A stretch of DNA of 64,000 nucleotides from Lysobacter sp. TY2-98 (GCF_003367355.1 NZ_CP031413.1:1840921-1904920); one strand, 5' to 3'; shown: positions 8,520-17,223, numbered from the stretch's first letter. Notes: generated from the letters alone by a model not told the origin. A program made the numbers and translations.

Positions 8520-9745
8520 CCCGATTCCTGACGACCGCGCTGCTGATCGCAGCGCTGATCCTGCTTGCCGCCTGCGTGCGCGTCCGCGTGCAGGGCGACC
8601 GCGACGCCTGGGCACGCGACGTGCGTGCGAACGGCACTGCCGCGGTACGCATCGCGACCTACAACACGTCGCTCAACGACGATCGCGCCAACGGCCTGAT
8701 CGAACGCCTCGAAGCGGGCGATGCGAATGCGCGCAAGGTCGCGGCCGTGCTGCAACGCGTGCGTCCCGACATCGTGCTGCTCAACGAGTTCGACTACGAC
8801 GACGCGCATCGCGCCGCGGATCTGTTCCAGCAGCGCTACCTCGGCGTCGCACAGCCGGGCGGTGGCGACGCGCTGACGTATGCGTATCGCTACCTCGCGC
8901 CGGTCAACACCGGTGTGCCGAGCGGATTCGATCTCGATCGCAATGGTGTGATCGGTGGCGAAGGCCGCAGCGCGGGCAACGACTCGTGGGGCTTCGGACT
9001 GCACCCCGGCCAGTACGGCATGCTCGTCCTATCGCGTTATCCGATCGACACGAACGACGTCCGCACCTTCCAGCACTTCCTCTGGAAGAACCTGCCGAAC
9101 GCACGCGCGCCGCGCGATCCCAAGACGGGTGAGCCGTGGTATTCGGCCGCCGCGTGGGCGAAGTTTCCGCTGTCGTCGAAGTCGCACTGGGACGTGCCGG
9201 TCCGCACGCCGCCCGGTCGCATCCACGTGCTCGCCGCGCATCCGACGCCGCCGGTCTTCGACGGCACGGAAAACCGCAATGGCCTGCGCAACTACGACGA
9301 AATCCGTCTGTGGTCGGAGTACCTGTCAGGCGGCGACAAGCCGTGGCTCTGCGACGATCGCGGCCGCTGCGGCGGCCTCGCGCAGGACGCTTCATTCGTG
9401 ATCCTCGGCGACCACAATGCCGACCCGGCCGACGGTGACGGCGAGCCCGGCGCCATCCTGCAGGTCGTCAACCATCCGCGCATCAACAACGCGGTCGCGC
9501 CGACGAGCGAAGGCGGCCCGGAACGCGCCGCGCAGTACGGCATCGCGCGCAGGGGCAACGTCGCGCAGCACACCGGCGATTTCGGTCCGCAGGCCGGCAC
9601 GATGCGACTGGACTACGTGCTGCCGTCGAAGGACCTGCCCGTGCGCGGCGGCGGCATCTTCTGGCCGAAACAGGGCGCGCCCGGCAGCGAACTGCTCGAC
9701 GCCAGCGATCACCACCTGGTCTGGTTGGACATCGCGCCGCGCTGA
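8516..9745 (+). CDS. Endonuclease/exonuclease/phosphatase-fold lipoprotein
   Basis: A 409-residue predicted lipoprotein (lipobox LAAC, Cys20) of the EEP metal-dependent phosphoesterase superfamily. Fold motifs are in order: [11 protein letters not shown], the metal-binding Glu in [48 protein letters not shown] and [10 protein letters not shown]. Attached to the outer or inner membrane facing the periplasm, it could act on extracellular nucleic acid, lipids or sugar phosphates; the substrate cannot be read from sequence. The ATG overlaps the bpt stop, so the genes are coupled although their roles look unrelated. Confidence 0.85.
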   Translation: MTRFLTTALLIAALILLAACVRVRVQGDRDAWARDVRANGTAAVRIATYNTSLNDDRANGLIERLEAGDANARKVAAVLQRVRPDIVLLNEFDYDDAHRAADLFQQRYLGVAQPGGGDALTYAYRYLAPVNTGVPSGFDLDRNGVIGGEGRSAGNDSWGFGLHPGQYGMLVLSRYPIDTNDVRTFQHFLWKNLPNARAPRDPKTGEPWYSAAAWAKFPLSSKSHWDVPVRTPPGRIHVLAAHPTPPVFDGTENRNGLRNYDEIRLWSEYLSGGDKPWLCDDRGRCGGLAQDASFVILGDHNADPADGDGEPGAILQVVNHPRINNAVAPTSEGGPERAAQYGIARRGNVAQHTGDFGPQAGTMRLDYVLPSKDLPVRGGGIFWPKQGAPGSELLDASDHHLVWLDIAPR

Positions 9746-9751
9746 CGCGGC

Positions 9752-10171
9752 TCAGCCTTCGGGGGGTCGACGGCGGTCGTCGTCGATCGCCGCATTCGCA
9801 GCCGGCGACTGCGCGGTATGCGGCATGGCCGCCGACGATTCCTGCGCCGGCGGCGCGTTCGGGCCGACCACGGGCAACGCGTTCTGGCGCGGCTCGCGAC
9901 TGCGCGCGAAGCCGAACGCGATGTCGCTGTGCATCGACACGATCATGCGCACCATCGCCATCGGAATCATCAGCTCGACTTCGGCGGCCGCGCCGTTCTC
10001 ATCCTTGGCCGGCAGCGTCATTTCGACGAACGCACCGCCGGTATCGACGATGTGACAGGGAATGTGCGGACCGCTCGGGCCTTCCTGCACATAGGGCTTG
10101 ATCGCGTCGCCCAGCGCTTCCCACGCCTGTTCGAACAGGAAAACGGCGTAGCCGCTGGTGTGCTCGGTCAT
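9752..10171 (-). CDS. Conserved hypothetical protein next to purT
   Basis: 139 residues, no recognised family. The first ~85 residues form a compact alpha/beta pattern (GYAVFLFEQAWEALGDAIKPYV, then HIVDTGGAFVEMTLPA and VELMIPMAMVRMIVSMHSD), followed by a disordered, Pro/Ala-rich tail ending in DDDRRRPPEG. There is no signal peptide or membrane helix. Start chosen at the ATG at 10171 with GAGGA seven bases upstream; a TTG two codons earlier is possible. It begins ten bases after the purT stop on the same strand, so it is probably cotranscribed with purT. Confidence 0.7.
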   Translation of the reverse strand: MTEHTSGYAVFLFEQAWEALGDAIKPYVQEGPSGPHIPCHIVDTGGAFVEMTLPAKDENGAAAEVELMIPMAMVRMIVSMHSDIAFGFARSREPRQNALPVVGPNAPPAQESSAAMPHTAQSPAANAAIDDDRRRPPEG

Positions 10172-10181
10172 GCGCAAGTCC

Positions 10182-11381
10182 TCACTTCAGATCGATGGCG
10201 ATGGCGGCGGCGGACTGTCGAGCCCGCTCGCGGGCATCCTCCACATCCGCGCCGAGAGCGAGTGTGACGGCCACGCGTCGCTGTCCCGCGACACGCGGCT
10301 TGCCGAACAGGCGCAGCGCGGTATCGGGATGCGACAGCGCGTCGCCGAGGTTGGAGAAGACCGGCACGCCGTGGCCCTCGGCCAGCACCGCGCACGATGC
10401 GGCGGGCCCGTACTCGCGGATCGCCGGAATCGGCAGGCCGAGGACGGCGCGCGCATGCAGCGCGAATTCGGACAAGTCCTGCGAGATCAGCGTCACCAGG
10501 CCCGTGTCGTGCGGGCGCGGGGAGACCTCGCTGAACCACACGTCGTCGCCACGCACGAACAGTTCGACGCCGAACATGCCCCAGCCGCCGAGTTCGTCGG
10601 TGATCGCGCGCGCGATGCGCTGCGACGTCGCCAATGCCTTGGTGCTCATCGCCTGCGGCATCCAGCTCTCACGATAGTCGCCATCGCGCTGCAGATGGCC
10701 CACCGGTGCGCAGAACGTGGTGCCACCGACGTGACGCACGGTGAGCAGCGTGATCTCGTAATCGAAGTCGATGAAACCCTCGACGATGACGCGCCCTGCG
10801 CCCGCGCGGCCGCCGGTCTGTGCGTACTCCCACGCCTCGTCGATCTCGCCTTCGATGCGAACCGTCGACTGGCCCTTGCCCGACGACGACATCACCGGCT
10901 TCACCACGCACGGCAGCCCGATGCGCGCGACCGCGGCGCGGTATTCCTCGATCGTGTCGACGAACGCGTACGGCGATGTCGGCAGCTCCAGCGTTTCCGC
11001 GGCGAGGCGGCGGATGCCTTCGCGGTCCATCGTCAGCCATGCGGCGCGGGCGGTCGGGATGATGCGCGTGGGCGTGCCGTCCTGCTGGTACTGCAGCTCC
11101 AACTCGACCAGCGTCGGGGTATGGATCGCCTCGATCTCCGGCACGACCAGATGCGGCTTCTCGAGGTTGATCAGCGCGCGGATGGCGTCGCCGTCGAGCA
11201 TGTCCAGCACGTGGCTGCGATGCGCGACCTGCATGGCCGGCGCGTCGGCATAACGGTCCGCGGCGATCACCTCGCAGCCCAGGCGCTGCAGCTCGATCGC
11301 GACCTCCTTGCCCAGCTCACCCGAGCCCAGCAGGAGCACGCGCGTGGCGTAGGGAGAGAGCGGCGTTCCGATCGTGGGCAT
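10182..11381 (-). CDS. purT: Formate-dependent GAR transformylase PurT
   Basis: A 399-residue ATP-grasp enzyme that makes formylglycinamide ribonucleotide from GAR, formate and ATP in purine synthesis, an alternative to folate-dependent PurN. Blocks seen: [22 protein letters not shown] (nucleotide-binding start), the [17 protein letters not shown]-grasp loop, [28 protein letters not shown] and [14 protein letters not shown]. Length matches E. coli PurT (392). The start at 11381 gives [19 protein letters not shown], the expected N-terminus; much longer in-frame extensions upstream are antisense to the lipoprotein gene. Probably in one transcript with the downstream unknown gene. Confidence 0.96.
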   Translation of the reverse strand: MPTIGTPLSPYATRVLLLGSGELGKEVAIELQRLGCEVIAADRYADAPAMQVAHRSHVLDMLDGDAIRALINLEKPHLVVPEIEAIHTPTLVELELQYQQDGTPTRIIPTARAAWLTMDREGIRRLAAETLELPTSPYAFVDTIEEYRAAVARIGLPCVVKPVMSSSGKGQSTVRIEGEIDEAWEYAQTGGRAGAGRVIVEGFIDFDYEITLLTVRHVGGTTFCAPVGHLQRDGDYRESWMPQAMSTKALATSQRIARAITDELGGWGMFGVELFVRGDDVWFSEVSPRPHDTGLVTLISQDLSEFALHARAVLGLPIPAIREYGPAASCAVLAEGHGVPVFSNLGDALSHPDTALRLFGKPRVAGQRRVAVTLALGADVEDARERARQSAAAIAIDLK

Positions 11382-11504
11382 GGCGCGGCATCCTGCGGGA
11401 AACGCACAGTCTAGGCGCGCGCCGTGGCGTCGGCATCGCCGCCGCACCGCAGTGTGCGCGCGGCGTGGTCGAACGGCGGACGGGTGCATGCGATCCTTGC
11501 TGGG

Positions 11505-12437
11505 ATGCATCGACCGGGGCTCCCCATCCGACTCCTTGCCGCCGTCGCCAGCGCGCTGGCGATCGCGCTCGCCGCGTGCTCGCAGCAGCCCGCGCACGGC
11601 GACGCGCGCGTGAGCGGCCTGATGCTGGATTCGCAGTTGAGCGAGATCAGCGGGCTCGCGGTGTCCAACCGCCACGACGACACGCTGTGGATGCATGACG
11701 ACGGTGGCAATCCGCCCCGCCTGTTCGCGGTGGATCGCGAAGGCGAGCGCGTCGCGACCTTCCGCGTCGAAGGCGTGCCCAAGACCGACTGGGAGGACAT
11801 CGCGGCGTTCCACCAACAGGGCCGCGACTACCTGATGCTGGCCGACACCGGCGACAACGGCGGCCTGCGTCGCACGCTGCAGCTGCACGTGATCGAAGAG
11901 CCGGCAAAGCTGGAGAACGCCCGGCTCAAGCCGGCGTGGTCGATCGTTTTCCGCTGGCCGGACGGGCCGCGCGACTGCGAGGCCGTGGCCGTCGACGAGC
12001 GCCGCGGTGAGGTGCTGCTGATCTCCAAGCGTCGACAGCCGCCCGAGCTGTTCCGGCTGCCGCTGACCGCGCAGATCGATCCGCCCGCCGTCGCCGAACG
12101 CGTCGCGCGGTTGCGCATGCCCGCCGCGCTCGCGCCGCAGAGCGGCACCGACGAGCGCGCACCGCTGTCGGCGCAGGTCACCGCCGCCAGCATTTCGCCG
12201 GACGGTCAGCGCCTCGCGGTCCTCACCTACCGCTACCTGCTGATCTACGCCAAGCACCCGGCCGAGGACTGGGCGCGCGCCGTCGTCCGGCCACCGCGCG
12301 TGCTCACGCTGCCGTGGCTGCCGCAGGCCGAGGCCATGGGCTGGGACCGCGACGGCCGGCACGTCTACACCACCGGCGAGTTCGTGCCCGCCCCGCTCTA
12401 CCGGATCGACGTGGACGCCGATGCCGACAAGCGGTGA
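11505..12437 (+). CDS. Lipoprotein, beta-propeller-like
   Basis: A 310-residue predicted lipoprotein: signal peptide with lipobox LAAC (Cys25). The mature part has repeated blade-like strands ([120 protein letters not shown]), which resembles secreted beta-propeller or SdiA-regulated-type proteins; this is a pattern judgement. Start at 11505 places the Arg-containing n-region directly before the hydrophobic core; upstream in-frame ATGs would put a long charged stretch first. Its stop is within the TGATA repeat region before the SPFH operon. Confidence 0.7.
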   Translation: MHRPGLPIRLLAAVASALAIALAACSQQPAHGDARVSGLMLDSQLSEISGLAVSNRHDDTLWMHDDGGNPPRLFAVDREGERVATFRVEGVPKTDWEDIAAFHQQGRDYLMLADTGDNGGLRRTLQLHVIEEPAKLENARLKPAWSIVFRWPDGPRDCEAVAVDERRGEVLLISKRRQPPELFRLPLTAQIDPPAVAERVARLRMPAALAPQSGTDERAPLSAQVTAASISPDGQRLAVLTYRYLLIYAKHPAEDWARAVVRPPRVLTLPWLPQAEAMGWDRDGRHVYTTGEFVPAPLYRIDVDADADKR

Positions 12438-12463
12438 TAGACGGTGATATCGATCTGATATCG
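12435..12463 (+). promoter_or_regulatory. TGATA repeats upstream of SPFH/Arc operon
   Basis: Three TGATA repeats start at 12435, 12445 and 12456, that is 10 and 11 bp apart, one helical turn each. The last two are identical TGATATCG octamers. TATCGT at 12459-12464 could be the -10 of the operon promoter, so the repeats would overlap the polymerase site. Ribbon-helix-helix repressors often bind tandem short repeats, and the operon encodes one; autoregulation is an inference. Confidence 0.45.
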
Positions 12464-12488
12464 TTTCCTCACCCTGGAGGAAACGTCC

Positions 12489-13352
12489 ATGAAAGAGATC
12501 CAAGCCCGTTCGCTGCCCGGTATCCCCGTCCTGCTCGCCTTGCTGGTGGCCGGCCTTGCCGACGGTGCGTTCTTCATCAACGCCGCCGCGGCCGCCGAGC
12601 CCTCGCGCATGGTGATCGCCGCCGTCGTCGGCGCCCTGCTCTTCGTCTGCCTGTTCGGCCTGTACATGCTCGAGCCGAACCAGTCGGCGGTGCTCAGCCT
12701 GTTCGGCCGCTACGTCGGCAGCGACCGCCATAACGGCCTGCGCTGGAACAACCCCTTCTATTCGAAGAAGAAGGTCAGCCTGCGCGTGCGCAACTTCGAG
12801 AGCGGCAAGCTCAAGGTCAACGAGCTGGACGGCTCCCCGATCGAGATCGCGGCCGTCATCGTCTGGCAGGTCGCGGACAGCGCTGAAGCGGTGTTCAACG
12901 TCAACGACTACGAAAGCTTCGTGCACATCCAGGCGGAATCCGCGCTGCGTGCGATGGCGACGAGCTATCCCTACGACCAGCACGAAGAGGGCCAGCTCGC
13001 GCTGCGCAGCCACGCCACCGAGATCAGCGCGCACCTCGCGCAGGAACTGGCCGAGCGCCTCGCCGACGCCGGCGTGCAGGTGGTCGACGCGCGCATCAGC
13101 CATCTGGCGTATGCACCTGAAATCGCGCAGGCCATGCTGCAGCGCCAGCAGGCGAACGCGATCATCGCCGCGCGCACACGGATCGTCGCCGGCGCCGTCG
13201 GCATGGTGCAGATGGCCCTCGCCGAACTCGAGAAGAACGGCGTCGTGCACCTGGACGAAGAGCGCAAGGCGCAGATGGTCAGCAACCTGCTGGTCGTGCT
13301 CTGCGGCGAACGCGGCACACAGCCCATCGTCAACGCCGGTTCCATCTACTGA
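12489..13352 (+). CDS. SPFH/Band 7 domain membrane protein
   Basis: A 287-residue protein of the stomatin/prohibitin/flotillin superfamily. Two hydrophobic segments at about 11-32 and 41-62 anchor it; the SPFH domain follows ([27 protein letters not shown], then the core strands [19 protein letters not shown] and [25 protein letters not shown]), ending with a coiled-coil-like stretch [41 protein letters not shown] proteins oligomerise into membrane scaffolds or rings. It is distinct from HflK/HflC, which are also in this window. A GGAGG ribosome site precedes the ATG. First gene of the 12.4-14.7 kb operon; it shares one base with the next gene. Confidence 0.88.
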   Translation: MKEIQARSLPGIPVLLALLVAGLADGAFFINAAAAAEPSRMVIAAVVGALLFVCLFGLYMLEPNQSAVLSLFGRYVGSDRHNGLRWNNPFYSKKKVSLRVRNFESGKLKVNELDGSPIEIAAVIVWQVADSAEAVFNVNDYESFVHIQAESALRAMATSYPYDQHEEGQLALRSHATEISAHLAQELAERLADAGVQVVDARISHLAYAPEIAQAMLQRQQANAIIAARTRIVAGAVGMVQMALAELEKNGVVHLDEERKAQMVSNLLVVLCGERGTQPIVNAGSIY

Positions 13353-13654
13353 TGGACGGCACCGGCATCGCGCTCGCCTTCGCGCTGACCAGCGTGCCGG
13401 CGTTCCTGGTCGCGCAGTCGCTGGCGAAGAGCAGCCAGCGGCGCGATCCGGATGCGCGCGAGTCGCACCTCGCACTGGTGCTGGTGCGCTTCATGCGCGT
13501 GGTCGGCATCACGATGCTGGTCGGCGCAGGTGCCATGCTTTGGGCGCGTGGCGACGTCAGTCGCATCGTGATGGTGGCGCTCGGTGTCGCGCTCGCGGTC
13601 AACGCGCTCGCGGTGGCGATGCTGGTCGCCGTGCTGCGCGGGCGCCGTCGATGA
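13352..13654 (+). CDS. Small three-helix membrane protein
   Basis: 100 residues with three predicted transmembrane helices (about 6-24, 47-66 and 72-96) separated by a charged stretch [11 protein letters not shown]. No recognised family. It overlaps the SPFH gene by one base upstream and the Arc-type gene by four bases (ATGA) downstream, so its translation is coupled to both. By context it is a likely partner of the SPFH protein in the membrane. Confidence 0.75.
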   Translation: MDGTGIALAFALTSVPAFLVAQSLAKSSQRRDPDARESHLALVLVRFMRVVGITMLVGAGAMLWARGDVSRIVMVALGVALAVNALAVAMLVAVLRGRRR

Positions 13655-13845
13655 GCGAGAAAAAGGCCTATCCGCTGCGCATCAACGCCGAAGTGCTGTC
13701 GGCGGTGCAGCGCTGGGCCGACGACGAGCTACGCAGCCTCAACGCGCAGATCGAATACGTGTTGCGCGACGCCCTGCGCAAGGCCGGCCGGATGCCGAAA
13801 GCCGGCGTTCCTGAAGAGACGCCCGTGGAGGGCGATGAGACATGA
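13651..13845 (+). CDS. Arc-like ribbon-helix-helix protein
   Basis: 64 residues with the Arc/MetJ-type ribbon-helix-helix pattern: a short strand [23 protein letters not shown] followed by [20 protein letters not shown], where RINAEV is the DNA-contacting strand and the S-x-N-x-x-I-E-Y/V-L helix is typical of Arc family proteins. It should bind DNA as a dimer of dimers. Overlaps its neighbours by four bases on both sides. The TGATATCG octamer repeats before the operon are an obvious candidate operator. Antitoxins of this fold are common, but no classical toxin is seen next to it. Confidence 0.85.
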   Translation: MSEKKAYPLRINAEVLSAVQRWADDELRSLNAQIEYVLRDALRKAGRMPKAGVPEETPVEGDET

Positions 13846-14015
13846 GCGGTCGTCGCTGGTCGTACAAGGTCGTGCAGGTGAAGCCGCGCATGCTGGGGCT
13901 GCGCACGGAGGACGTCGAAGCGACGCTCGCGCAGCTCGGCCAAGCGGGCTGGGAACTCGTCAACGCCGTGCAGGCCGGTCTCTACACCTGGCTCTACATG
14001 AAGAAGGAGATCTGA
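13842..14015 (+). CDS. DUF4177-like small protein
   Basis: 57 residues: [15 protein letters not shown]..., with the pattern of DUF4177 proteins, in which a WxYKVV strand is followed by a helix and a GWELV-N-V strand (here [14 protein letters not shown]). No membrane helix or signal. Such proteins are small alpha/beta domains of unknown function often found beside membrane proteins. The start overlaps the stop of the Arc-like gene (ATGA). It ends one base before the next micropeptide start codon. Confidence 0.75.
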   Translation: MSGRRWSYKVVQVKPRMLGLRTEDVEATLAQLGQAGWELVNAVQAGLYTWLYMKKEI

Positions 14016-14016
14016 G

Positions 14017-14097
14017 ATGAAGCGTCGCAATGCATCCTTTGCCACCGTCGCGATCGTCATGTTGATCGTTCTCGCGGCCGCGATACACGCCGCCTGA
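14017..14097 (+). CDS. 26-residue membrane micropeptide
   Basis: Encodes 26 residues: four positive residues at the N-terminus (MKRRN) and then one hydrophobic helix FATVAIVMLIVLAAAI followed by a short tail. The ATG is one base after the TGA of the DUF4177-like gene with GGAGA in the end of that gene as ribosome site, and the PH-like gene begins three bases after its stop. The even packing argues that it is translated, but peptides this short are often not annotated and there is no family to confirm it. Confidence 0.55.
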   Translation: MKRRNASFATVAIVMLIVLAAAIHAA

Positions 14098-14100
14098 GCG

Positions 14101-14658
14101 ATGGACGCACCGCTGCGCACTTTCGAAGTCGAACCGCCGTCGCAGACCGCCGTGCTGCTGCTCGGCGCCACCGCGGCGCTGCCGGTACTGGCTCTTCTGG
14201 TCGCGCTGGCGCTGCTGGCGCACGCGTCTCGACCGGTTGAGGCAGCAGCGGCATTCGCGGTCGCGCTCGTGGTCGGACTGGTCGCCGCGTCCTTCATGCT
14301 GCTGTCGCTCCGACGTCGTGCGATCGAACTCACGTCGACGCAGCTGATCGTCAAGGCGGGCCCGTTTACCCGCCGCGTGCCGCGTTCGGATATCGATGTC
14401 GATGGCGCGCGCGTCTCGCCACTCGGCGAGCATCCGGACTCGCACGCTCGGCTCAAGCTGTTCGGCGCCGCACTGCCCGGCTATCGCGCGGGCTGGTTCC
14501 TGATGCGCGACGGCCAGCGCGCGTTCCTCATGACCACCACCGGCCGTGCGCTGCGCCTGCCGGTGCGCGATCAACCCGCGCTGGTGGTCACCCCGGTGCA
14601 ACCCGAAGCCCTGCTCGACGCGCTGCGCGGCGTGGCGAGCGCGCAGGCGTCCCGCTAA
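14101..14658 (+). CDS. PH-like domain membrane protein
   Basis: 185 residues. Two transmembrane helices (about 17-41 and 47-70) are followed by a cytoplasmic domain whose strands (RRAIELTSTQLIVKAGPFTRRVPRSDID, ...RAGWFLMRDGQRAFLMTT, ALRLPVRDQPALVVTPVQPEALLDAL) match the bacterial PH-domain architecture of two helices plus a YdbS/PhdYeFM-like PH fold. Residues R-R-V-P-R-S-D-I resemble the conserved position where such proteins read a membrane-proximal signal. Function unknown. Last gene of the SPFH operon, three bases after the micropeptide. Confidence 0.7.
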   Translation: MDAPLRTFEVEPPSQTAVLLLGATAALPVLALLVALALLAHASRPVEAAAAFAVALVVGLVAASFMLLSLRRRAIELTSTQLIVKAGPFTRRVPRSDIDVDGARVSPLGEHPDSHARLKLFGAALPGYRAGWFLMRDGQRAFLMTTTGRALRLPVRDQPALVVTPVQPEALLDALRGVASAQASR

Positions 14659-14661
14659 CCT
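14656..14661 (+). promoter_or_regulatory. Possible -10 box, leaderless M15 peptidase promoter
   Basis: TAACCT ends six bases before the ATG of the M15 peptidase gene and overlaps the stop codon of the PH-like gene. This would separate the peptidase from the SPFH operon transcriptionally. Confidence 0.35.
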
Positions 14662-14667
14662 GCCGCG

Positions 14668-15459
14668 ATGCGCATCCGTCCGACCGTCCTCGTCAACACG
14701 CCCGAGATCGAACTCTGGCCCGCGCATCTGCTGCGCGCGCGTTCCAATGCCAACGCGCGCGTGATCGCACGCGCCACGCACGTGTTGCGACGCAAGCGCG
14801 ACGGCCGCTTCCTCGCGGCGTCGACTGCAGCGGGGCTCGAAACACTCGCGTGGAACTGGCGACGCGAAGCCGGCGTCGACGCCGCCCTCCGCGCACTCGC
14901 CGCACCCGCGCACGGCACGCATGTCGACGATCACGACCTGCCGCTGGCACGCATCGAACATCGCCTGCATGCACTCGGGCTCGACGCCGAGGCCTACGGC
15001 GCGCGCACCGGTCTCGCACTCGTCGCCGAACCGGCCGCCCTCGCCTTCGCCGGTTTCGATCGCTATCGCCGCCCGCTCTGGCTGCGTCCCGCTGCCGCGC
15101 GCGCCTGGCACGTCATGCAGGACGCCGCGCGCCGCGATGGCATCGCGCTCGAAGCGATCTCCGGCTACCGCAGCCACGACTACCAGCTCGCCATCTTCGA
15201 GCGGAAGCTCGCACGCGGTCAGACCGTCGACGACATCCTCACCGTCAACGCCGCGCCGGGCTACAGCGAGCACCATGCGGGCCGCGCGCTCGATATCTCC
15301 TCGCCGGGCGAACCGCCGGCGGAGGAGTCGTTCGAACGAACCGCCGCGTTCGAATGGCTGCAGGCGAACGCGGGCGCGTACGGCTTCGTCATGAGCTACC
15401 CACGCGACAACCCGCACGGCATCGTCTACGAGCCGTGGCACTGGTGCCATCGCGGTTGA
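14668..15459 (+). CDS. M15 family D-Ala-D-Ala carboxypeptidase-like protein
   Basis: 263 residues with a C-terminal VanY/DacB-type zinc peptidase domain that would trim D-Ala-D-Ala ends of peptidoglycan stems. The ISGYRSHDYQ block is followed by the zinc motif SxHxxGxAxD at residues 200-209 (His202, Asp209); the third ligand is His258 and the catalytic Glu255, both in YEPWHW. The first ~110 residues are basic and not part of the family domain. I see no signal peptide, which is odd for a cell-wall enzyme; export may need another start or the protein may process imported peptides. The TGA overlaps the TTG start of the HAD gene. Confidence 0.87.
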   Translation: MRIRPTVLVNTPEIELWPAHLLRARSNANARVIARATHVLRRKRDGRFLAASTAAGLETLAWNWRREAGVDAALRALAAPAHGTHVDDHDLPLARIEHRLHALGLDAEAYGARTGLALVAEPAALAFAGFDRYRRPLWLRPAAARAWHVMQDAARRDGIALEAISGYRSHDYQLAIFERKLARGQTVDDILTVNAAPGYSEHHAGRALDISSPGEPPAEESFERTAAFEWLQANAGAYGFVMSYPRDNPHGIVYEPWHWCHRG

Positions 15460-16148
15460 GCGCGCGCGGTGGAAATCATGTCGGTGCGCCGCTGTCGTCG
15501 CCGGCGATTCGCGCCGTGCTGTTCGACTTCGACGGCGTGCTGACGACGCATCCGACCGGCTCGTTCACCACCGTCGGATACATGGCGCAAGCGCTCGAGC
15601 TGTCCGAGTCCGTCATCCGCGAGGCGTTCGCGCCGTTCAACGAAGGCCTGCTCACCGGCCATACGACCTATGCGGCGATCTGGCCCGCGTTCTGCGCGCG
15701 GCTCGGTCGCGACGTCCACATGAGCGTCCTGCACGCCGCGTTCGACGCGACGCCGATGAACCATCCGATGTTCGCGCTCGCACGCCAGCTCGCGACGCGG
15801 CTTCGCGTCGGCATCGTCACCGACAACTGGCGGGAGCGCATCGACCATCTCGCCGCTGCGTGGAACCTCGCGGCGCTGTTCGATCCGATCGTGGTGTCCG
15901 CGTCTGTCGGCAGCGGCAAGCACGATGCGCGCATCTTCGAATTCGCCCTTCAGCAGCTCGCGGCGGCGCCCGCCGAAGTCGTCTTCATCGACAACAGCCC
16001 GCGCAATCTCCATGCATCGGCGATGCTCGGCATGCACGCGATCCATTTCGACGATGCACTCAACGACGTCGATGCGCTCGCGGCGACGCTCCGCACGCGA
16101 TTCGGCCTCGACTGCGAGGGGTTGACGCTCAGCTCTGCGAGCGCTTGA
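15456..16148 (+). CDS. HAD family hydrolase
   Basis: A 230-residue HAD-superfamily hydrolase (phosphatase/dehalogenase class). Motif I is VLFDFDGVLT with Asp24 as nucleophile and Asp26 as acid/base; motif II is IVTDN; the lysine is in SGKHDARIFEFAL; motif IV is VFIDNSPRN. A helical cap lies between motifs I and II. I use the TTG at 15456 as start: it overlaps the TGA of the M15 gene (TTGA), and no ATG or GTG occurs between it and motif I. The 3' end overlaps the convergent glycosylase gene by 20 bases. Substrate unknown. Confidence 0.85.
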   Translation: MSARGGNHVGAPLSSPAIRAVLFDFDGVLTTHPTGSFTTVGYMAQALELSESVIREAFAPFNEGLLTGHTTYAAIWPAFCARLGRDVHMSVLHAAFDATPMNHPMFALARQLATRLRVGIVTDNWRERIDHLAAAWNLAALFDPIVVSASVGSGKHDARIFEFALQQLAAAPAEVVFIDNSPRNLHASAMLGMHAIHFDDALNDVDALAATLRTRFGLDCEGLTLSSASA

Positions 16149-16803
16149 CCGGCGCGGACGCCGGCGTCGCGAAGTCTGCGATGCGCCAGAGATAGAAGCT
16201 CGCGTACGTGCGGTACGGCCCCCAGGCCTCACCGCGTTCGGCGAGTGCGCGCGGCGGCAGCATCGCGTCGAGTTCGTCGAGCACCTGCGCACCCTTGCGG
16301 ATGCCGAGATCGTCGACGGGCAGCACGTCCGGCCGACCGAGACGGAACATCAGCATCATCTCGACCGTCCAGCGCCCGATGCCGCGGATCGGCACCAGCG
16401 CCGCGATGATCGCGTCTTCGTCCATCACCGACATCTGCCGCAGCGTCGGGATCTCGCCGAGTTGTTCGCGGCGTGCGAGATCGCGCAGCGCGAGCAGCTT
16501 GTTGCCGGACACGCCACAGGCGCGGAGCGTGGGATCGTCGCAGCGGCCCAGCGTGTCGAAATGCAGGCGGTCGCTTTCGATCGCCGCTTCGACGCGCGAG
16601 ACGATCGTCGCCGCGGCCTTGCCCGACAGCTGCTGATAGAGGATCGCGCGGGCCAGCGCGTCCACCGGATCGAACGGACGGCGCCACTGCGGATTCGCCT
16701 CGATCGGGCCGATGCGGCGCATCCATTTGCCCAGCTCACGATCGGCACGCCGCAGATGTTTGGCGGCGGCGTCGACATCGAATCCCCGTGACCAACGCGG
16801 CAT
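16129..16803 (-). CDS. DNA-3-methyladenine glycosylase II (AlkA-like)
   Basis: A 224-residue helix-hairpin-helix glycosylase that removes alkylated purines from DNA for base-excision repair. The HhH motif is LVPIRGIGRWTVEMM (about 137-150), and the catalytic aspartate is Asp165 in LPVDDLGIRKG, spaced as in E. coli AlkA. An upstream LARAILYQQLSGKAA block is the usual helix before the active site. The AlkA N-terminal domain is absent, so this is the short form. The ATG at 16803 begins MPRWSRGFD; an upstream extension would run into the DUF423 gene. It starts two bases after that gene's stop. Converges with the HAD gene. Confidence 0.92.
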   Translation of the reverse strand: MPRWSRGFDVDAAAKHLRRADRELGKWMRRIGPIEANPQWRRPFDPVDALARAILYQQLSGKAAATIVSRVEAAIESDRLHFDTLGRCDDPTLRACGVSGNKLLALRDLARREQLGEIPTLRQMSVMDEDAIIAALVPIRGIGRWTVEMMLMFRLGRPDVLPVDDLGIRKGAQVLDELDAMLPPRALAERGEAWGPYRTYASFYLWRIADFATPASAPVKRSQS

Positions 16804-16805
16804 CT

Positions 16806-17156
16806 TCAGCGCCTCGACGAACGTTCGACCGCGGCGAACAACCAGCCCGCGATCAGGATCATGCCGCCTGCAGGTGCCAAGCGCGTCGGCCAACCCAGAA
16901 CATGCGCGCCGACGAGGCTCCCGGAGAACAGCAGCACGCCGAGGGCGAACGCGAATTGCGCGAGGCTCCCCGCGCGCGAACGCCCCGGCGCATAGCTCAC
17001 CAGCGCGACGGCATGCACCAGCGCCATCGCGGCCGCGGTGTAGAGCGCGTGCTGCGCGTCACCCGTGGCCGCGTGCGCGGCGTACGCCGACAGCCCGACA
17101 CCGCAGGCGCCGTACAGCCCGCCGATGACGCCCGGCCAGCGCGCGTCGCGGCTCAC
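16806..17156 (-). CDS. DUF423 (YgdD-like) membrane protein
   Basis: 116 residues with four predicted membrane helices and the DUF423 signature: GxYGAxGVxLSAYAAHA near the N-terminus, ALYTAAAMALVHAVALV, and SLVGAHVLGWPTRLAPAGGMILIAGW at the end. Function is unknown across the family. I chose the GTG at 17156, with AAGG eight bases upstream, because longer in-frame starts would read through the terminator hairpin at 17183-17208. Likely cotranscribed with the glycosylase gene two bases downstream. Confidence 0.85.
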   Translation of the reverse strand: MSRDARWPGVIGGLYGACGVGLSAYAAHAATGDAQHALYTAAAMALVHAVALVSYAPGRSRAGSLAQFAFALGVLLFSGSLVGAHVLGWPTRLAPAGGMILIAGWLFAAVERSSRR

Positions 17157-17182
17157 GTCCGCACCTTCGCGCGCCCCAACGA

Positions 17183-17208
17183 AAAACGCGCCGCAAGCGG
17201 CGCGTTTT
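17183..17208 (-). terminator. Rho-independent terminator of the SRPBCC gene
   Basis: A 12-bp stem AAAACGCGCCGC/GCGGCGCGTTTT around a minimal AA turn, ending in a T-run on the minus strand, about 16 bases past the stop at 17224. The T/A flanks would serve either direction. Confidence 0.9.
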
Positions 17209-17223
17209 CGAAGTCGGTCGGGA

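Noticed and set aside
10182..13475. 1097-codon minus-strand frame that includes purT
   Set aside because: Only the last 399 codons match PurT; the rest is antisense to the lipoprotein and SPFH genes.
13651..14015. Arc-like plus DUF4177 as a toxin-antitoxin pair
   Set aside because: RHH folds are common in antitoxins, but the DUF4177-like protein has no toxin motif; better seen as part of the SPFH operon.
13739..15450. Long minus-strand frames antisense to the SPFH operon end and M15 peptidase
   Set aside because: No family match, biased composition; the plus-strand genes explain the DNA.
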